From: Apostichopus japonicus
Lineage: Eukaryota > Echinodermata > Holothuroidea > Aspidochirotida > Stichopodidae
Assembly: GCF_037975245.1 (NCBI RefSeq)
Contig: NC_092577.1
Coordinates: forward strand, 26,039,398-26,103,397
DNA length: 64,000 bases
Direction of reading: 5' to 3'
Shown here: positions 14,427 through 26,216 of the stretch, piece after piece
How the letters are laid out: each line of letters starts with the position of its first letter
Numbering within the stretch: the stretch's first letter is position 1
Notes under the pieces: generated by a model
Databases searched by the model: none
Told to the model about the DNA's origin: nothing
The model's input: only the letters and a program-made list of their open reading frames with translations
Program-made: the position numbers and the translations under genes

Positions 14427-16335
14427 ATAGGTATCGCAATATCGATTAATCGGTCTCGCACATTCGATTTATCGGTAACAATATCGATTAATCGGTATCG
14501 CACATTCCATTTATCGGTATCGCATATTCGATTTACCGGTATCGCACATACGATATATCTGCACCGTACATACGATTTATCGGTATCGCACATTTGATTA
14601 ATCGTTATCGCACATTCGATTTATCGGTACCGCAATATCGATTTATCGGTACCGCACAATCGGTTTATCGGTACCGCACAATCGATTTATTGGTACCGCA
14701 CATTCGATTTATCGGTATCGCACGTTCGATTTATCGTTTTCACACATTCGATATATCGGTCCAGCACAATCGATTTATCGGTACCGCACATTCGACTTAT
14801 CGGTATCGTAAATTTAATTTATCGGTATCGCACATTCGATTAAACGGTATCTCGCATTCGATTTATTGGTAACGCACTTTCGATTAATCGGTACCGCACA
14901 TTCGATTGATCGGTATCGCACATTCTATTTATCGGTATCGCACATTCGATTAATCAGTCTCGCACATTCGATTTATCGGTACCGCAATATCGATTTATCG
15001 GTACCGCACATTCGATTAATCGGTACCGCAATATCGATTTATCGGTATCGCACATTCGATTTACCGGTATCGCACATTCGATTTATCGGCACCGCACATT
15101 CGATTTATCGGTACCGCAATATCGATTTATCGGTATCGCACATTCGATTTATCGGTACCGCACATTCGATATATCGGTATCGTAAATTCGATTTATCGTT
15201 ATCACACGTTCGATTTATCGGTACCGCACTTTCGATTTATCGGTGCTACACAATCGATTTATAGGTATCGCAATATCGATTAATCGGTCTCGCATATTCG
15301 ATTGATCGGTATCGCACATACGATTTATCGGCACCGCACCTTCGATTTATCGGTACCGCAATATCGATTTATCGGTAACGCACATTCGATATATCGGTAC
15401 CGCACATTTGATTCATCGGTATCGCACAATCGATTAATCGGTATCGCACATTCGATTTATCGGTATCGCACATTCGATTTACCGGTATCGCACATACGAT
15501 TTATAGGCACCGCACATTGGATTTATCGGTCCCGCAAAATCGATTTATAGGTATCGTAATATCGATTAATCGGTCTCGCACATTCGATTTATCGGTAGCA
15601 ATATCGATTAATCGGTATCGCACAGTCCATTTATCGGTATCGCACAATCGATTTATCGGTACCGCACATTCGATTTATCGGTATCGCACGTTCGATTATC
15701 GTTTTCACTCGTTCGATTTATCGGTACCGCACATTCGATATACCGGTACCGCACATACGATTTATCAGTACCGCACATACGATTTATCAGTACCGCACAT
15801 TCGACTTATCGGTATCGTAACATTCATTTTTCGGTGTCGCGCATTCGATTTATCGGTATCGCACCTTCGATTTATCGGTCCCGCACAATCGATTTATAGG
15901 TATCGCAATATCGATTAATCGGTCTCGCACATTCGATTTATCGGTAACAATATCGATTAATCGGTATCGCATATTCCATTTATCGGTATCGCATATTCGA
16001 TTTACCGGTATCGCACATACGATATATCTGCACCGTACATACGATTTATCGGTATCGCACATTTGATTAATCGTTATCGCACATTCGATTTATCGGTACC
16101 GCAATATCGATTTATCGGTACCGCACAATCGGTTTATCGGTACCGCACAATCGATTTATTGGTACCGCACATTCGATTTATCGGTATCGCACATTCGATT
16201 TATCGTTTTCACACATTCGATATATCGGTCCAGCACAATCGATTGATCGGTACCGCACATTCGACTTATCGGTATCGTAAATTTAATTTATCGGTATCGC
16301 ACATTCGATTAAACGGTATCTCGCATTCGAGATTG
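14381..16335 (+). repeat. 1,469-bp tandem repeat containing module M copies 2 and 3
   Basis: The run from the CACCTTCG variant through CGATATATCTGCACCG to GATTAATCGTTATCG repeats at an offset of 1,469 bp (14,594 to 16,063). The second copy is cut short near 16,333, where CATTCGAGATTGG replaces the usual CATTCGATTTATTGG (a 2-bp loss and change). After this the sequence moves to other subtype orders. Confidence 0.8.
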
Positions 16336-18805
16336 GTAACGCACTTTCGATTAATCGGTACCGCACATTCGATATATCGGTACCGCACATTCGATTTATC
16401 GGTACCGCAATATCGATTTATCGGTATCGCACATTCGATTTACCGGTATCGCACATTCGATTTATCGGCACCGCACATTCGATTTATCGGTACCGCAATA
16501 TCGATTTATCGGTATCGCACATTCGATTTATCGGTACCGCACATTCGATTTATCGGTATCGTAAATTCGATTTATCTATCCCGCACAATCGATTTATAGG
16601 TATCGCAATATCGATTAATCGGTCTCGCATATTCGATTTATCGTTAGCAATATCTATTAATCGGTATCGCACATTCCATTTATCGGTATCGCACATTCGA
16701 TTTACCGGTATCGCACATACGATTTATCGGTACCGCACATACGATTTATCGGTACCGCACATTTGATTTATCGTTATCGCACAATCGATTTATCGGTACC
16801 GTAATATCGATTTATCGGTACCGCACATTCGATTTATCGGTACCGCAATATCGATTTATCGGTACCACACAATCGATTTATCGGTACCGCACATTCGATT
16901 CATCGGTATCGCGCATTCGATTTATCGGTACCGCACAATCGATTTATCGGTACCGCACAATCGATTTATCGGTACCGCACATTCGATTTATCGGTATCGC
17001 ACGTTCGATTATCGTTTTCACTCGTTCTATTTATCGGTACCGCACATTCGATATACCGGTACCGCACATACGATTTATCAGTACCGCACATTCGACTTAT
17101 CGGTATCGTAAATTTCATTTATCGGTATCGCGCATTCGATTTATCGGTACCGCAATATCGATTTATCGGTACCGCAATATCGATTTATCGGTATCGCACA
17201 TTCGATTTTCCGGTATCGTACATACGATTTATCGGCACCGCACATTTGATTTATCGGTATCGCACATTCGATTTACCGGTATCGCATATTCGATTTATCG
17301 GTACCTCACATACGATTTATCGGTACCGCACATTCGATTTATCTATCCCGCACAATCGATTTATAGGTATCGCAATATCGATTAATCGGTCTCGCATATT
17401 CGATTTATCGTTAGCAATATCTATTAATCGGTATCGCACATTCCATTTATCGGTATCGCACATTCGATTTACCGGTATCGCACATACGATTTATCGGTAC
17501 CGCACATACGATTTATCGGTACCGCACATTTGATTTATCGTTATCGCACATTCGATTTATCGGTACCGCAATATCGATTTATCGGTCCCGCACAATCGAT
17601 TTATCGGTACCGCAATATCGATTTATCGGTACCGCACATTCGATTTATCGGTACCGCAATATCGATTTATCGGTACCACACAATCGATTTATCGGTACCG
17701 CACATTCGATTCATCGGTATCGCGCATTCGGTTTATCGGTACCGCACAATCGATTTATCGGTACCGCACAATCGATTTATCGGTACCGCACAATCGATTT
17801 ATCGGTACCGCACATTCGATTTATCGGTATCGCACGTTCGATTATCGTTTTCACTCGTTCTATTTATCGGTACCGCACATTCGATATACCGGTACCGCAC
17901 ATACGATTTATCAGTACCGCACATTCGACTTATCGGTATCGTAAATTTCATTTATCGGTATCGCGCATTCGATTTATCGGTATCGCACCTTCGATTTATC
18001 GGTCCCGCTCAATCGATTTATAGGTATCGCAATATCGATTAATCGGTCTCGCACATTCGATTTATCGGTAACAATATCGATTAATCGGTATCACACATTC
18101 CATTTATCGGTATCGCATATTCGATTTACCGGTATCGCACATACGATATATCTGCACCGTACATACGATTTATCGGTACCGCACATTTGATTAATCGTTA
18201 TCGCACATTCGATTTATCGGTACCGCAATATCGATTTATCGGTACCGCACAATCGGTTTATCGGTACCGCACAATCGATTTATTGGTACCGCACATTCGA
18301 TTTATCGGTATCGCACGTTCGATTTATCGTTTTCACACATTCGATATATCGGTCCAGCACAATCGATTTATCGGTACCGCACATTCTATTTATCGGTATC
18401 GCACATTCGATTAATCGGTCTCGCACATTCGATTTATCGGTACCGCAATATCGATTTATCGGTACCGCAATATCGATTTATCGGTACCACACAATCGATT
18501 TATCGATACCGCACATTCGATTCATCGGTATCGCGCATTCGATTTATCGGTACCGCACAATCGATTTATCGGTACCGCACAATCGATTTATCGGTACCGC
18601 ACATTCGATTTATTGGTATCGCACGTTCGATTATCGTTTTCACTCGTTCGATTTATCGGTACCGCACATTCGATATACCGGATCGCACATACGATTTATC
18701 GGTACCGCACATTCGATTTATCGGTACCGCACATTCGATTTATCGGTATCGTAAATTCGATTTATCGTTATCGCACGTTCGATTTATCGGTACCGCACTT
18801 TCGAT
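16336..18805 (+). repeat. Satellite A mixed-subtype region with module M copy 4
   Basis: Only 22-bp units occur here. The block CTATTAATCGGTATCG to CATTTGATTTATCGTT is present twice (near 16,650-16,770 and 17,410-17,535). A partial module M sits around 18,060-18,380 (anchor 18,187) and lacks the AAACGG part of the module. I see no gene, promoter or mobile element. Confidence 0.75.
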
Positions 18806-19203
18806 TTATCGGTGCTGCACAATCGATTTATCGGTACAACACATTCGATTTATGGGTACCGCAATATCGATTAATCGGTCTCGCACATTCGATTGATCGG
18901 TCCCGCAAAATCGATTTATAGGTATCGCAATATCGATTAATCGGTCTCGCATATTCGATTTATCGGTATCGCACATACGATTTATCGGCACCGCACATTC
19001 GATTTATCGGTGCTGCACAATCGATTTATCGGTACAACACATTCGATTTATGGGTACCGCAATATCGATTAATCGGTCTCGCACATTCGATTTATCGGTC
19101 CCGCACAATCTATTTATAGGTATCGCAATATCGATTAATCGTTCTCGCATATTCGATTTATCGGTATCGCACATACGATTTATCGGCACCGCACATTCGA
19201 TTT
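18806..19203 (+). repeat. 198-bp tandem duplication in satellite A
   Basis: GGTGCTGCAC at 18,811 recurs at 19,009, an offset of 198 bp or nine units, with the same downstream series GGTACAACAC, TATGGGTACC and ATTAATCGGTCTCG. The copies differ by substitutions such as GATTGATCGGTCCCGCAAAATCG against GATTTATCGG in the second copy. Confidence 0.85.
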
Positions 19204-20764
19204 ATCGGTACCGCAATATCGATTTATCGGTAACGCACATTCGATATATCGGTACCGCACATTTGATTCATCGGTATCGCACAATCGATTAATCGGTATC
19301 GCACATTCGATTTATCGGTATCGCACATTCGATTTACCGGTATCGCACATACGATTTATAGGCACCGCACATTCGATTTATCGGTCCCGCACAATCGATT
19401 TATAGGTATCGTAATATCGATTAATCGGTATCGCACATTCCATTTATCGGTATCGCACATTCGATTTATCGGTATCGCACATACCATTTATCGGCACCGC
19501 ACATTCGATTTATCGGTACCGCAATATCGATTTATCGGTACCGCACAATCGATTTATCGGTACCGCACATTCGATTTATCGGTACCGCGCATTCGATTTA
19601 TCGGTACCGCACATTCGATTTATCGGTTTCGCACCTTCGATTTATCGGTCCCGCACAATCGATTTATAGGTATCGCAATATCGATTAATCGGTCTCGCAC
19701 ATTCGATTTATCGTTATCAATATCGATTAATCGGTATCGCACATTCCATTTATCGGTATCGCACATTCGATTTACCGGTATCGCACATACGATTTATCGG
19801 TACCGCACATACGATTAATCGGTATCGCACATTCCATTTATCGGTATCGCACATTCGATTTACCGGTATCGCACATACGATTTATCGGTACCGCACATAC
19901 GATTTATCGGTACCGCACATTTGATTTATCGTTATCGCACATTCGATTTATCGGTACCGCAATATCGATTTATCGGTCCCGCACAATCGATTTATCGGTA
20001 CCGCAATATCGATTTATCGGTACCGCACATTCGATTTTTCGGTACCGCAATATCGATTTATCGGTACCACACAATCGATTTATCGGTACCGCACATTCGA
20101 TTCATCGGTATCGCGCATTCGATTTATCGGTACCTCACAATCGATTTATCGGTACCGCACAATCGATTTATCGGTACCGCACATTCTATTTATCGGTATC
20201 GCACGTTCGATTATCGTTTTCACTCGTTCGATTTATCGGTACCGCACATTCGATATACCGGATCGCACATACGATTTATCGGTACCGCACATTCGATTTA
20301 TCGGTACCGCACATTCGATTTATCGGTATCGTAAATTCGATTTATCGTTATCGCACGTTCGATTTATCGGTACCGCACTTTCGATTTATCGGTGCTGCAC
20401 AATCGATTTATCGGTACAACACATTCGATTTATGGGTACCGCAATATCGATTATTCGGTCTCGCACATTCGATTGATCGGTCCCGCAAAATCGATTTATA
20501 GGTATCGCAATATCGATTAATCGGTCTCGCATATTCGATTTATCGGTATCGCACATACGATTTATCGGCACCGCACATTCGATTTATCGGTACCGCAATA
20601 TCGATTTATCGGTAACGCACATTCGATATATCGGTACCGCACATTTGATTTACCGGTATCGCACATACGATTTATAGGCACCGCACATTCGATTTATCGG
20701 TCCCGCACAATCGATTTATAGGTATCGTAATATCGATTAATCGGTATCGCACATTCCATTTATC
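19204..20764 (+). repeat. Satellite A mixed-subtype region
   Basis: Continuous 22-bp units. The block beginning at the CATTTGATTTATCGTT landmark near 19,919 recurs at 21,147 (offset 1,228 bp) and relates to an earlier one near 17,528 (offset 2,391 bp). A local repeat of CATTCCATTTATCGG with ACCGGTATCGCACATACG occurs near 19,743 and 19,831. No coding or regulatory feature stands out. Confidence 0.7.
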
Positions 20765-22600
20765 GGTATCGCACATTCGATTTATCGGTATCGCACATAC
20801 CATTTATCGGCACCGCACATTCGATTTATCGGTACCGCAATATCGATTTATCGGTACCGCACAATCGATTTATCGGTACCGCACATTCGATTTATCGGTA
20901 CCGCGCATTCGATTTATCGGTACAGCACATTCGATTTATCGGTTTCGCACCTTCGATTTATCGGTCCCGCACAATCGATTTATAGGTATCGCAATATCGA
21001 TTAATCGGTCTCGCACATTCGATTTATCGTTAGCAATATCGATTAATCGGTATCGCACATTCCATTTATCGGTATCGCACATTCGATTTACCGGTATCGC
21101 ACATACGATTTATCGGTACCGCACATACGATTTATCGGTACCGCACATTTGATTTATCGTTATCGCACATTCGATTTATCGGTACCGCAATATCGATTTA
21201 TCGGTCCCGCACAATCGATTTATCGGTACCGCAATATCGATTTATCGGTACCGCACATTCGATTTATCGGTACCGCAATATCGATTTATCGGTACCACAC
21301 AATCGATTTATCGATACCGCACATTCGATTCATCGGTATCGCGCATTCGATTTATCGGTACCGCACAATCGATTTATCGGTACCGCACAATCGATTTATC
21401 GGTACCGCACATTCTATTTGTCGGTATCGCACGTTCGATTATCGTTTTCACTCGTTCGATTTATCGGTACCGCACATTCGATATACCGGATCGCACATAC
21501 GATTTATCGGTATCGCACATTCGATTTATCGGTATCGCACATACCATTTATCGGCACCGCACATTCGATTTATCGGTACCGCAATATCGATTTATCGGTA
21601 CCGCACAATCGATTTATCGGTACCGCACGTTCGATTATCGTTTTCACTCGTTCGATTTATCGGTACCGCACATTCGATATACCGGATCGCACATACGATT
21701 TATCGGTATCGCACATTCGATTTATCGGTATCGCACATACCATTTATCGGCACCGCACATTCGATTTATCGGTACCGCAATATCGATTTATCGGTACCGC
21801 ACAATCGATTTATCGGTACCGCACATTCGATTTATCGGTACCGCGCATTCGATTTATCGGTACAGCACATTCGATTTATCGGTTTCGCACCTTCGATTTA
21901 TCGGTCCCGCACAATCGATTTATAGGTATCGCAATATCGATTAATCGGTCTCGCACATTCGATTTATCGTTAGCAATATCGATTAATCGGTATCGCACAT
22001 TCCATTTATCGGTATCGCACATTCGATTTACCGGTATCGCACATACGATTTATCGGTACCGCACATACGATTTATCGGTACCGCACATTTGATTTATCGT
22101 TATCGCACATTCGATTTATCGGTACCGCAATATCGATTTATCGGTACCGCACATTCGATTTATCGGTACCGCAATATCGATTTATCGGTACCACACAATC
22201 GATTTATCGATACCGCACATTCGATTCATCGGTATCGCGCATTCGATTTATCGGTACCGCACAATCGATTTATCGGTACCGCACAATCGATTTATCGGTA
22301 CCGCACATTCTATTTGTCGGTATCGCACGTTCGATTATCGTTTTCACTCGTTCGATTTATCGGTACCGCACATTCGATATACCGGATCGCACATACGATT
22401 TATCGGTACCGCACATTCGATTTATCGGTACCGCACATTCGATTTATCGGTATCGTAAATTCGATTTATCGTTATCGCACGTTCGATTTATCGGTACCGC
22501 ACTTTCGATTTATCGGTGCTGCACAATCGATTTATCGGTACAACACATTCGATTTATGGGTACCGCAATATCGATTAATCGGTCTCGCACATTCGATTGA
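20765..22600 (+). repeat. 940-bp tandem duplication in satellite A
   Basis: The private variant TACAGCACATTCG at 20,921 recurs at 21,861 (940 bp), together with CATACCATTTATCGG and GGTTTCGCACC. After about 21,203 the offset drops to 896 bp because the second copy lacks two units (44 bp). TCGATACCGCACATTCG near 21,311 then matches 22,207. Approximate copies are 20,765-21,704 and 21,705-22,600. Confidence 0.8.
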
Positions 22601-23077
22601 TCGGTCCCGCAAAATCGATTTATAGGTATCGCAATATCGATTAATCGGTAGCGCACATTCGATTTATCGGTATCGCACATTCGATTTATCGGTATCGCAC
22701 ATACGATTTATCGGCACCGCACATTCGATTTATCGGTACCGCAATATCGATTCATCGGTAACGCACATTCGATATATCGGTACCGCACATTTGATTCATC
22801 GGTATCGCACAATCGATTAATCGGTAGCGCACATTCGATTTATCGGTATCGCACATTCGATTTACCGGTATCGCACATACGATTTATAGGCACCGCACAT
22901 TCGATTTATCGGTCCCGCACAATCGATTTATAGGTATCGTAATATCGATTAATCGGTCTCGCACATTTGATTTATCGGTAGCAATATCGATTAATCGGTA
23001 TCGCACATTCCATTTATCGGTATCGCACAATCGATTTATCGGTACCGCACATTCGATTTATCGGTATCGCACGTTCG
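22601..23077 (+). repeat. Satellite A mixed-subtype region
   Basis: Ordinary 22-bp units, with a local repeat of ATTAATCGGTAGCGCACATTCG near 22,640 and 22,818. GGTAGCGCAC is a rare unit form elsewhere in the array. Nothing else is visible. Confidence 0.7.
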
Positions 23078-24657
23078 ATTATCGTTTTCACTCGTTCGAT
23101 TTATCGGTACCGAACATTCGATATACCGGTACCGCACATACGATTTATCAGTACCGCACATACGATTTATCAGTAAAGCACATTCGACTTATCGGTATCG
23201 TAAATTTCATTTTTCTGTATCGCGCATTCGATTTATCGGTATCGCACCTTCGATTTATCGGTCCCGCACAATCGATTTATAGGTATCGCAATATCGATTA
23301 ATCGGTCTCGCACATTCGATTTTTCGGTAACAATATCGATTAATCGGTATCGCATATTCCATTTATCGGTATCGCATATTTATTTACTGGTATCGCACAT
23401 ACGATATATCTGCACCGTACATACGATTTATCGGTATCGCACATTTGATTAATCGTTATCGCACATTCGATTTATCGGTACCGCAATATCGATTTATCGG
23501 TACCGCACAATCGGTTTATCGGTACCGCACAATCGATTTATTGGTACCGCACATTCGATTTATCGGTATCGCACGTTCGATTTATCGTTTTCACACATTC
23601 GATATATCGGTCCAGCACAATCGATTTATCGGTACCGCACATTCGACTTATCGGTATCGTAAATTTAATTTATCGGTATCGCACATTCGATTAAACGGTA
23701 TCTCGCATTCGATTTATTAGTAACGCACTTTCGATTAATCGGTACCGCACATTCGATTTATCGGTACCGCACATTCTATTTATCGGTATCGCACATTCGA
23801 TTAATCGGTCTCACACATTCGATTTATCGGTACCGCAATATCGATTTATCGGTATCGCACATTCGATTTACCGGTATCGCACATTCGATTATCGTTTTCA
23901 CTCGTTCGATTTATCGGTACCGAACATTCGATATACCGGTACCGCACATACGATTTATCAGTACCGCACATACGATTTATCAGTAAAGCACATTCGACTT
24001 ATCGGTATCGTAAATTTCATTTTTCTGTATCGCGCATTCGATTTATCGGTATCGCACCTTCGATTTATCGGTCCCGCACAATCGATTTATAGGTATCGCA
24101 ATATCGATTAATCGGTCTCGCACATTCGATTTATCGGTAACAATATCGATTAATCGGTATCGCATATTCCATTTATCGGTATCGCATATTTATTTACTGG
24201 TATCGCACATACGATATATCTGCACCGTACATACGATTTATCGGTATCGCACATTTGATTAATCGTTATCGCACATTCGATTTATCGGTACCGCAATATC
24301 GATTTATCGGTACCGCACAATCGGTTTATCGGTACCGCACAATCGATTTATTGGTACCGCACATTCGATTTATCGGTATCGCACGTTCGATTTATCGTTT
24401 TCACACATTCGATATATCGGTCCAGCACAATCGATTTATCGGTACCGCACATTCGACTTATCGGTATCGTAAATTTAATTTATCGGTATCGCACATTCGA
24501 TTAAACGGTATCTCGCATTCGATTTATTGGTAACGCACTTTCGATTAATCGGTACCGCACATTCGATTTATCGGTACCGCACATTCTATTTATCGGTATC
24601 GCACATTCGATTAATCGGTCTCACACATTCGATTTATCGGTACCGCAATATCGATTT
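23078..24657 (+). repeat. 810-bp tandem duplication containing module M copies 5 and 6
   Basis: Private variants GGTACCGAACATTCG, CAGTAAAGCAC, TTTTTCTGTATCG, CATATTTATTTACTGG and CTCACACATTCG all recur at an offset of exactly 810 bp (anchors 23,445 and 24,255). Because even these rare changes are shared, the duplication is recent. It ends near 24,657, where the second copy continues with TACCGCACATTCG and the first has already switched to TATCGCACATTCG. Confidence 0.88.
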
Positions 24658-26214
24658 ATCGGTACCGCACATTCGATTTATCGGTACCGCAATATCGATT
24701 TATCGGTATCGCACATTCGATTTACCGGTATCGCACATTCGATTTATCGGCACCGCACATTCGATTTATCGGTACCGCAATATCGATTTATCGGTATCGC
24801 ACATTCGATTTATCGGTACCGCACATTCGATTTATCGGTATCGTAAATTCGATTTATCGTTATCGCAAATTCGATTTATCGGTACCGCACTTTCGATTTA
24901 TCGGTGCTGCACAATCGATTTATCGGTACAACACATTCGATTTATGGGTACCGCAATATCGATTAATCGGTCTCGCACATTCGATTGATCGGTCCCGCAC
25001 ATTCGATTTATCGGTAACAATATCGATTAATCGGTATCGCACATTCCATTTATCGGTACCGCACATTCGATTTATCGGTACCGCAATATCGATTAATCGG
25101 TCTCGCACATTCGATTTATCGGTCCCGCACAATCGATTTATAGGTATCGCAATATCGATTATTCGGTCTCGCAAATTCGATTTATCGGTAGCAATATCGA
25201 TTAATCGGTATCGCACATTCCATTTATCGGTATCGCAATATCGATTATTCGGTCTCGCACATTCGATTTATCGGTAGCAATATCGATTAATCGGTATCGC
25301 ACATTCCATTTATCGGTATCGCACATTCGATTTATCGGTATCGCACATACGATTTATCGGCAAGGCACATTCGATTTATCGGTACCGCAATATCGATTTA
25401 TCGGTACCGCACAATCGATTTATCGGTACCGCACATTCGATTTATCGGTATCGCACATTCGATTTATCGGTACCCCACTCTCGATTTATCGGTCCCGCAC
25501 AATCGATTTATTGGTACCGCACAATCGATTTATAGGTATCGCAATATCGATTAATCGGTCTCGCACATTCGATTTATCGGTAGCAATATCGATTAATCGG
25601 TATCAAACATTCCATTTATCGGTATCGCACTTTCGATTTACCGGTATCGCACATACGATTTATCGGCACCGCACATTCGATTTATCGGTATCGCACATTC
25701 GATTTACCGGTATCGCATATTCGATTTATCGGTACCGCACATACGATTTATCGGTACCGCACATTTGATTTATCGTTATCGCACATTCGATTTATCGGTA
25801 CCCCACAATCGATTTATCGGTCCCGCACAATCGATTTATCGGTACCGCAATATCCATTTATCGGTACCGCACATTCGATTTATCGGTACTGCAATATCGA
25901 TTAATCGGTCTCGCACATTCGATTTATCGGTCCCGCACAATCGATTTATAGGTATCGCAATATCGATTATTCGGTCTCGCAAATTCGATTTATCGGTAGC
26001 AATATCGATTAATCGGTATCGCACATTCCATTTATCGGTATCGCACATTCGATTTACTGGTATCGCACAATCGATTTATCGGTCCCGCACAATCGATTTA
26101 TCGGTACCGCACATTCGATTTATCGGTATCGCACGTTCGATTTATCGTTTTCACTCGTTCGATTTATCGGTACCGCACTTTCGATTTATCGCTCCCGCAC
26201 AATCGATTTATCGG
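24658..26214 (+). repeat. Satellite A distal edge with private monomer variants
   Basis: This 1.5-kb stretch up to the junction is still the 22-bp array but contains forms not seen elsewhere: GGCAAGGCAC near 25,360, GGTACCCCAC near 25,472 and 25,800, ATATCCATTTATCGG near 25,852, and TTATCGCTCCCGC near 26,189. The unit AATATCGATTATTCGG repeats at about 25,150, 25,245 and 25,958. A cluster of private changes next to an array end fits poor homogenisation at the edge. Confidence 0.75.
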
Positions 26215-26216
26215 GG
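26213..26216. other. Satellite A / satellite B junction
   Basis: The sequence TTTATCGG of a 22-bp unit is followed directly by GGTCAAAGG, the phase used here to start the 146-bp unit. The string across the join is ATCGGGGTCAAAGG. There is no spacer, no transposon end, no target-site duplication and no long shared sequence; the run of four G allows at most a 1-2 base ambiguity. The first B monomer carries a private CATATGG in place of CATTTGG. Confidence 0.9.

Larger units (their letters stand above)
1..26214 (+). repeat. Satellite A: 22-bp tandem array (~1,190 units)
   Basis: The whole stretch is one head-to-tail tandem array of a 22-bp unit whose core is TTCGATTTATCGGTACCG followed by CACA or CAAT. 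No unit on the opposite strand and no non-repeat insertion was seen. Recurrent subtypes differ at a few positions: GGTACCG, GGTATCG, GGTCCCG or GGCACCG in the 3' half; CATTCG, CAATCG, CAATATCG, CATACG or CGTTCG in the 5' half; TTTACC for TTTATC; and a strongly altered ATCGTTTTCACTCG type. Shorter 20-bp units (GGTAGCAATATCG or GGTAACAATATCG, lacking 2 bp) and 21-bp units (CGATTATCG, lacking one T) occur repeatedly. Subtypes are not random but ordered in longer blocks, annotated separately. The unit contains three CpGs. I do not recognise the family by name. There is no gene in this interval. Confidence 0.97.

Noticed and set aside
4435-25216. Minus-strand frames of 61-98 codons in satellite A
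   Set aside because: They occur where variants such as ATTAATCGG remove the usual TAA and are copies of one another through the duplications; shadows of the repeat.
1-26214. CENP-B box in the 22-bp unit
   Set aside because: TTCGATTTATCGG resembles the start of the TTCG....A..CGGG pattern, but the spacing before CGG is one base short and the third G of the CGGG is missing in ordinary units.
1-26214. Telomeric or subtelomeric short repeat
   Set aside because: The unit is 22 bp, not G-rich on one strand, and no TTAGGG-type or related telomere motif is present.
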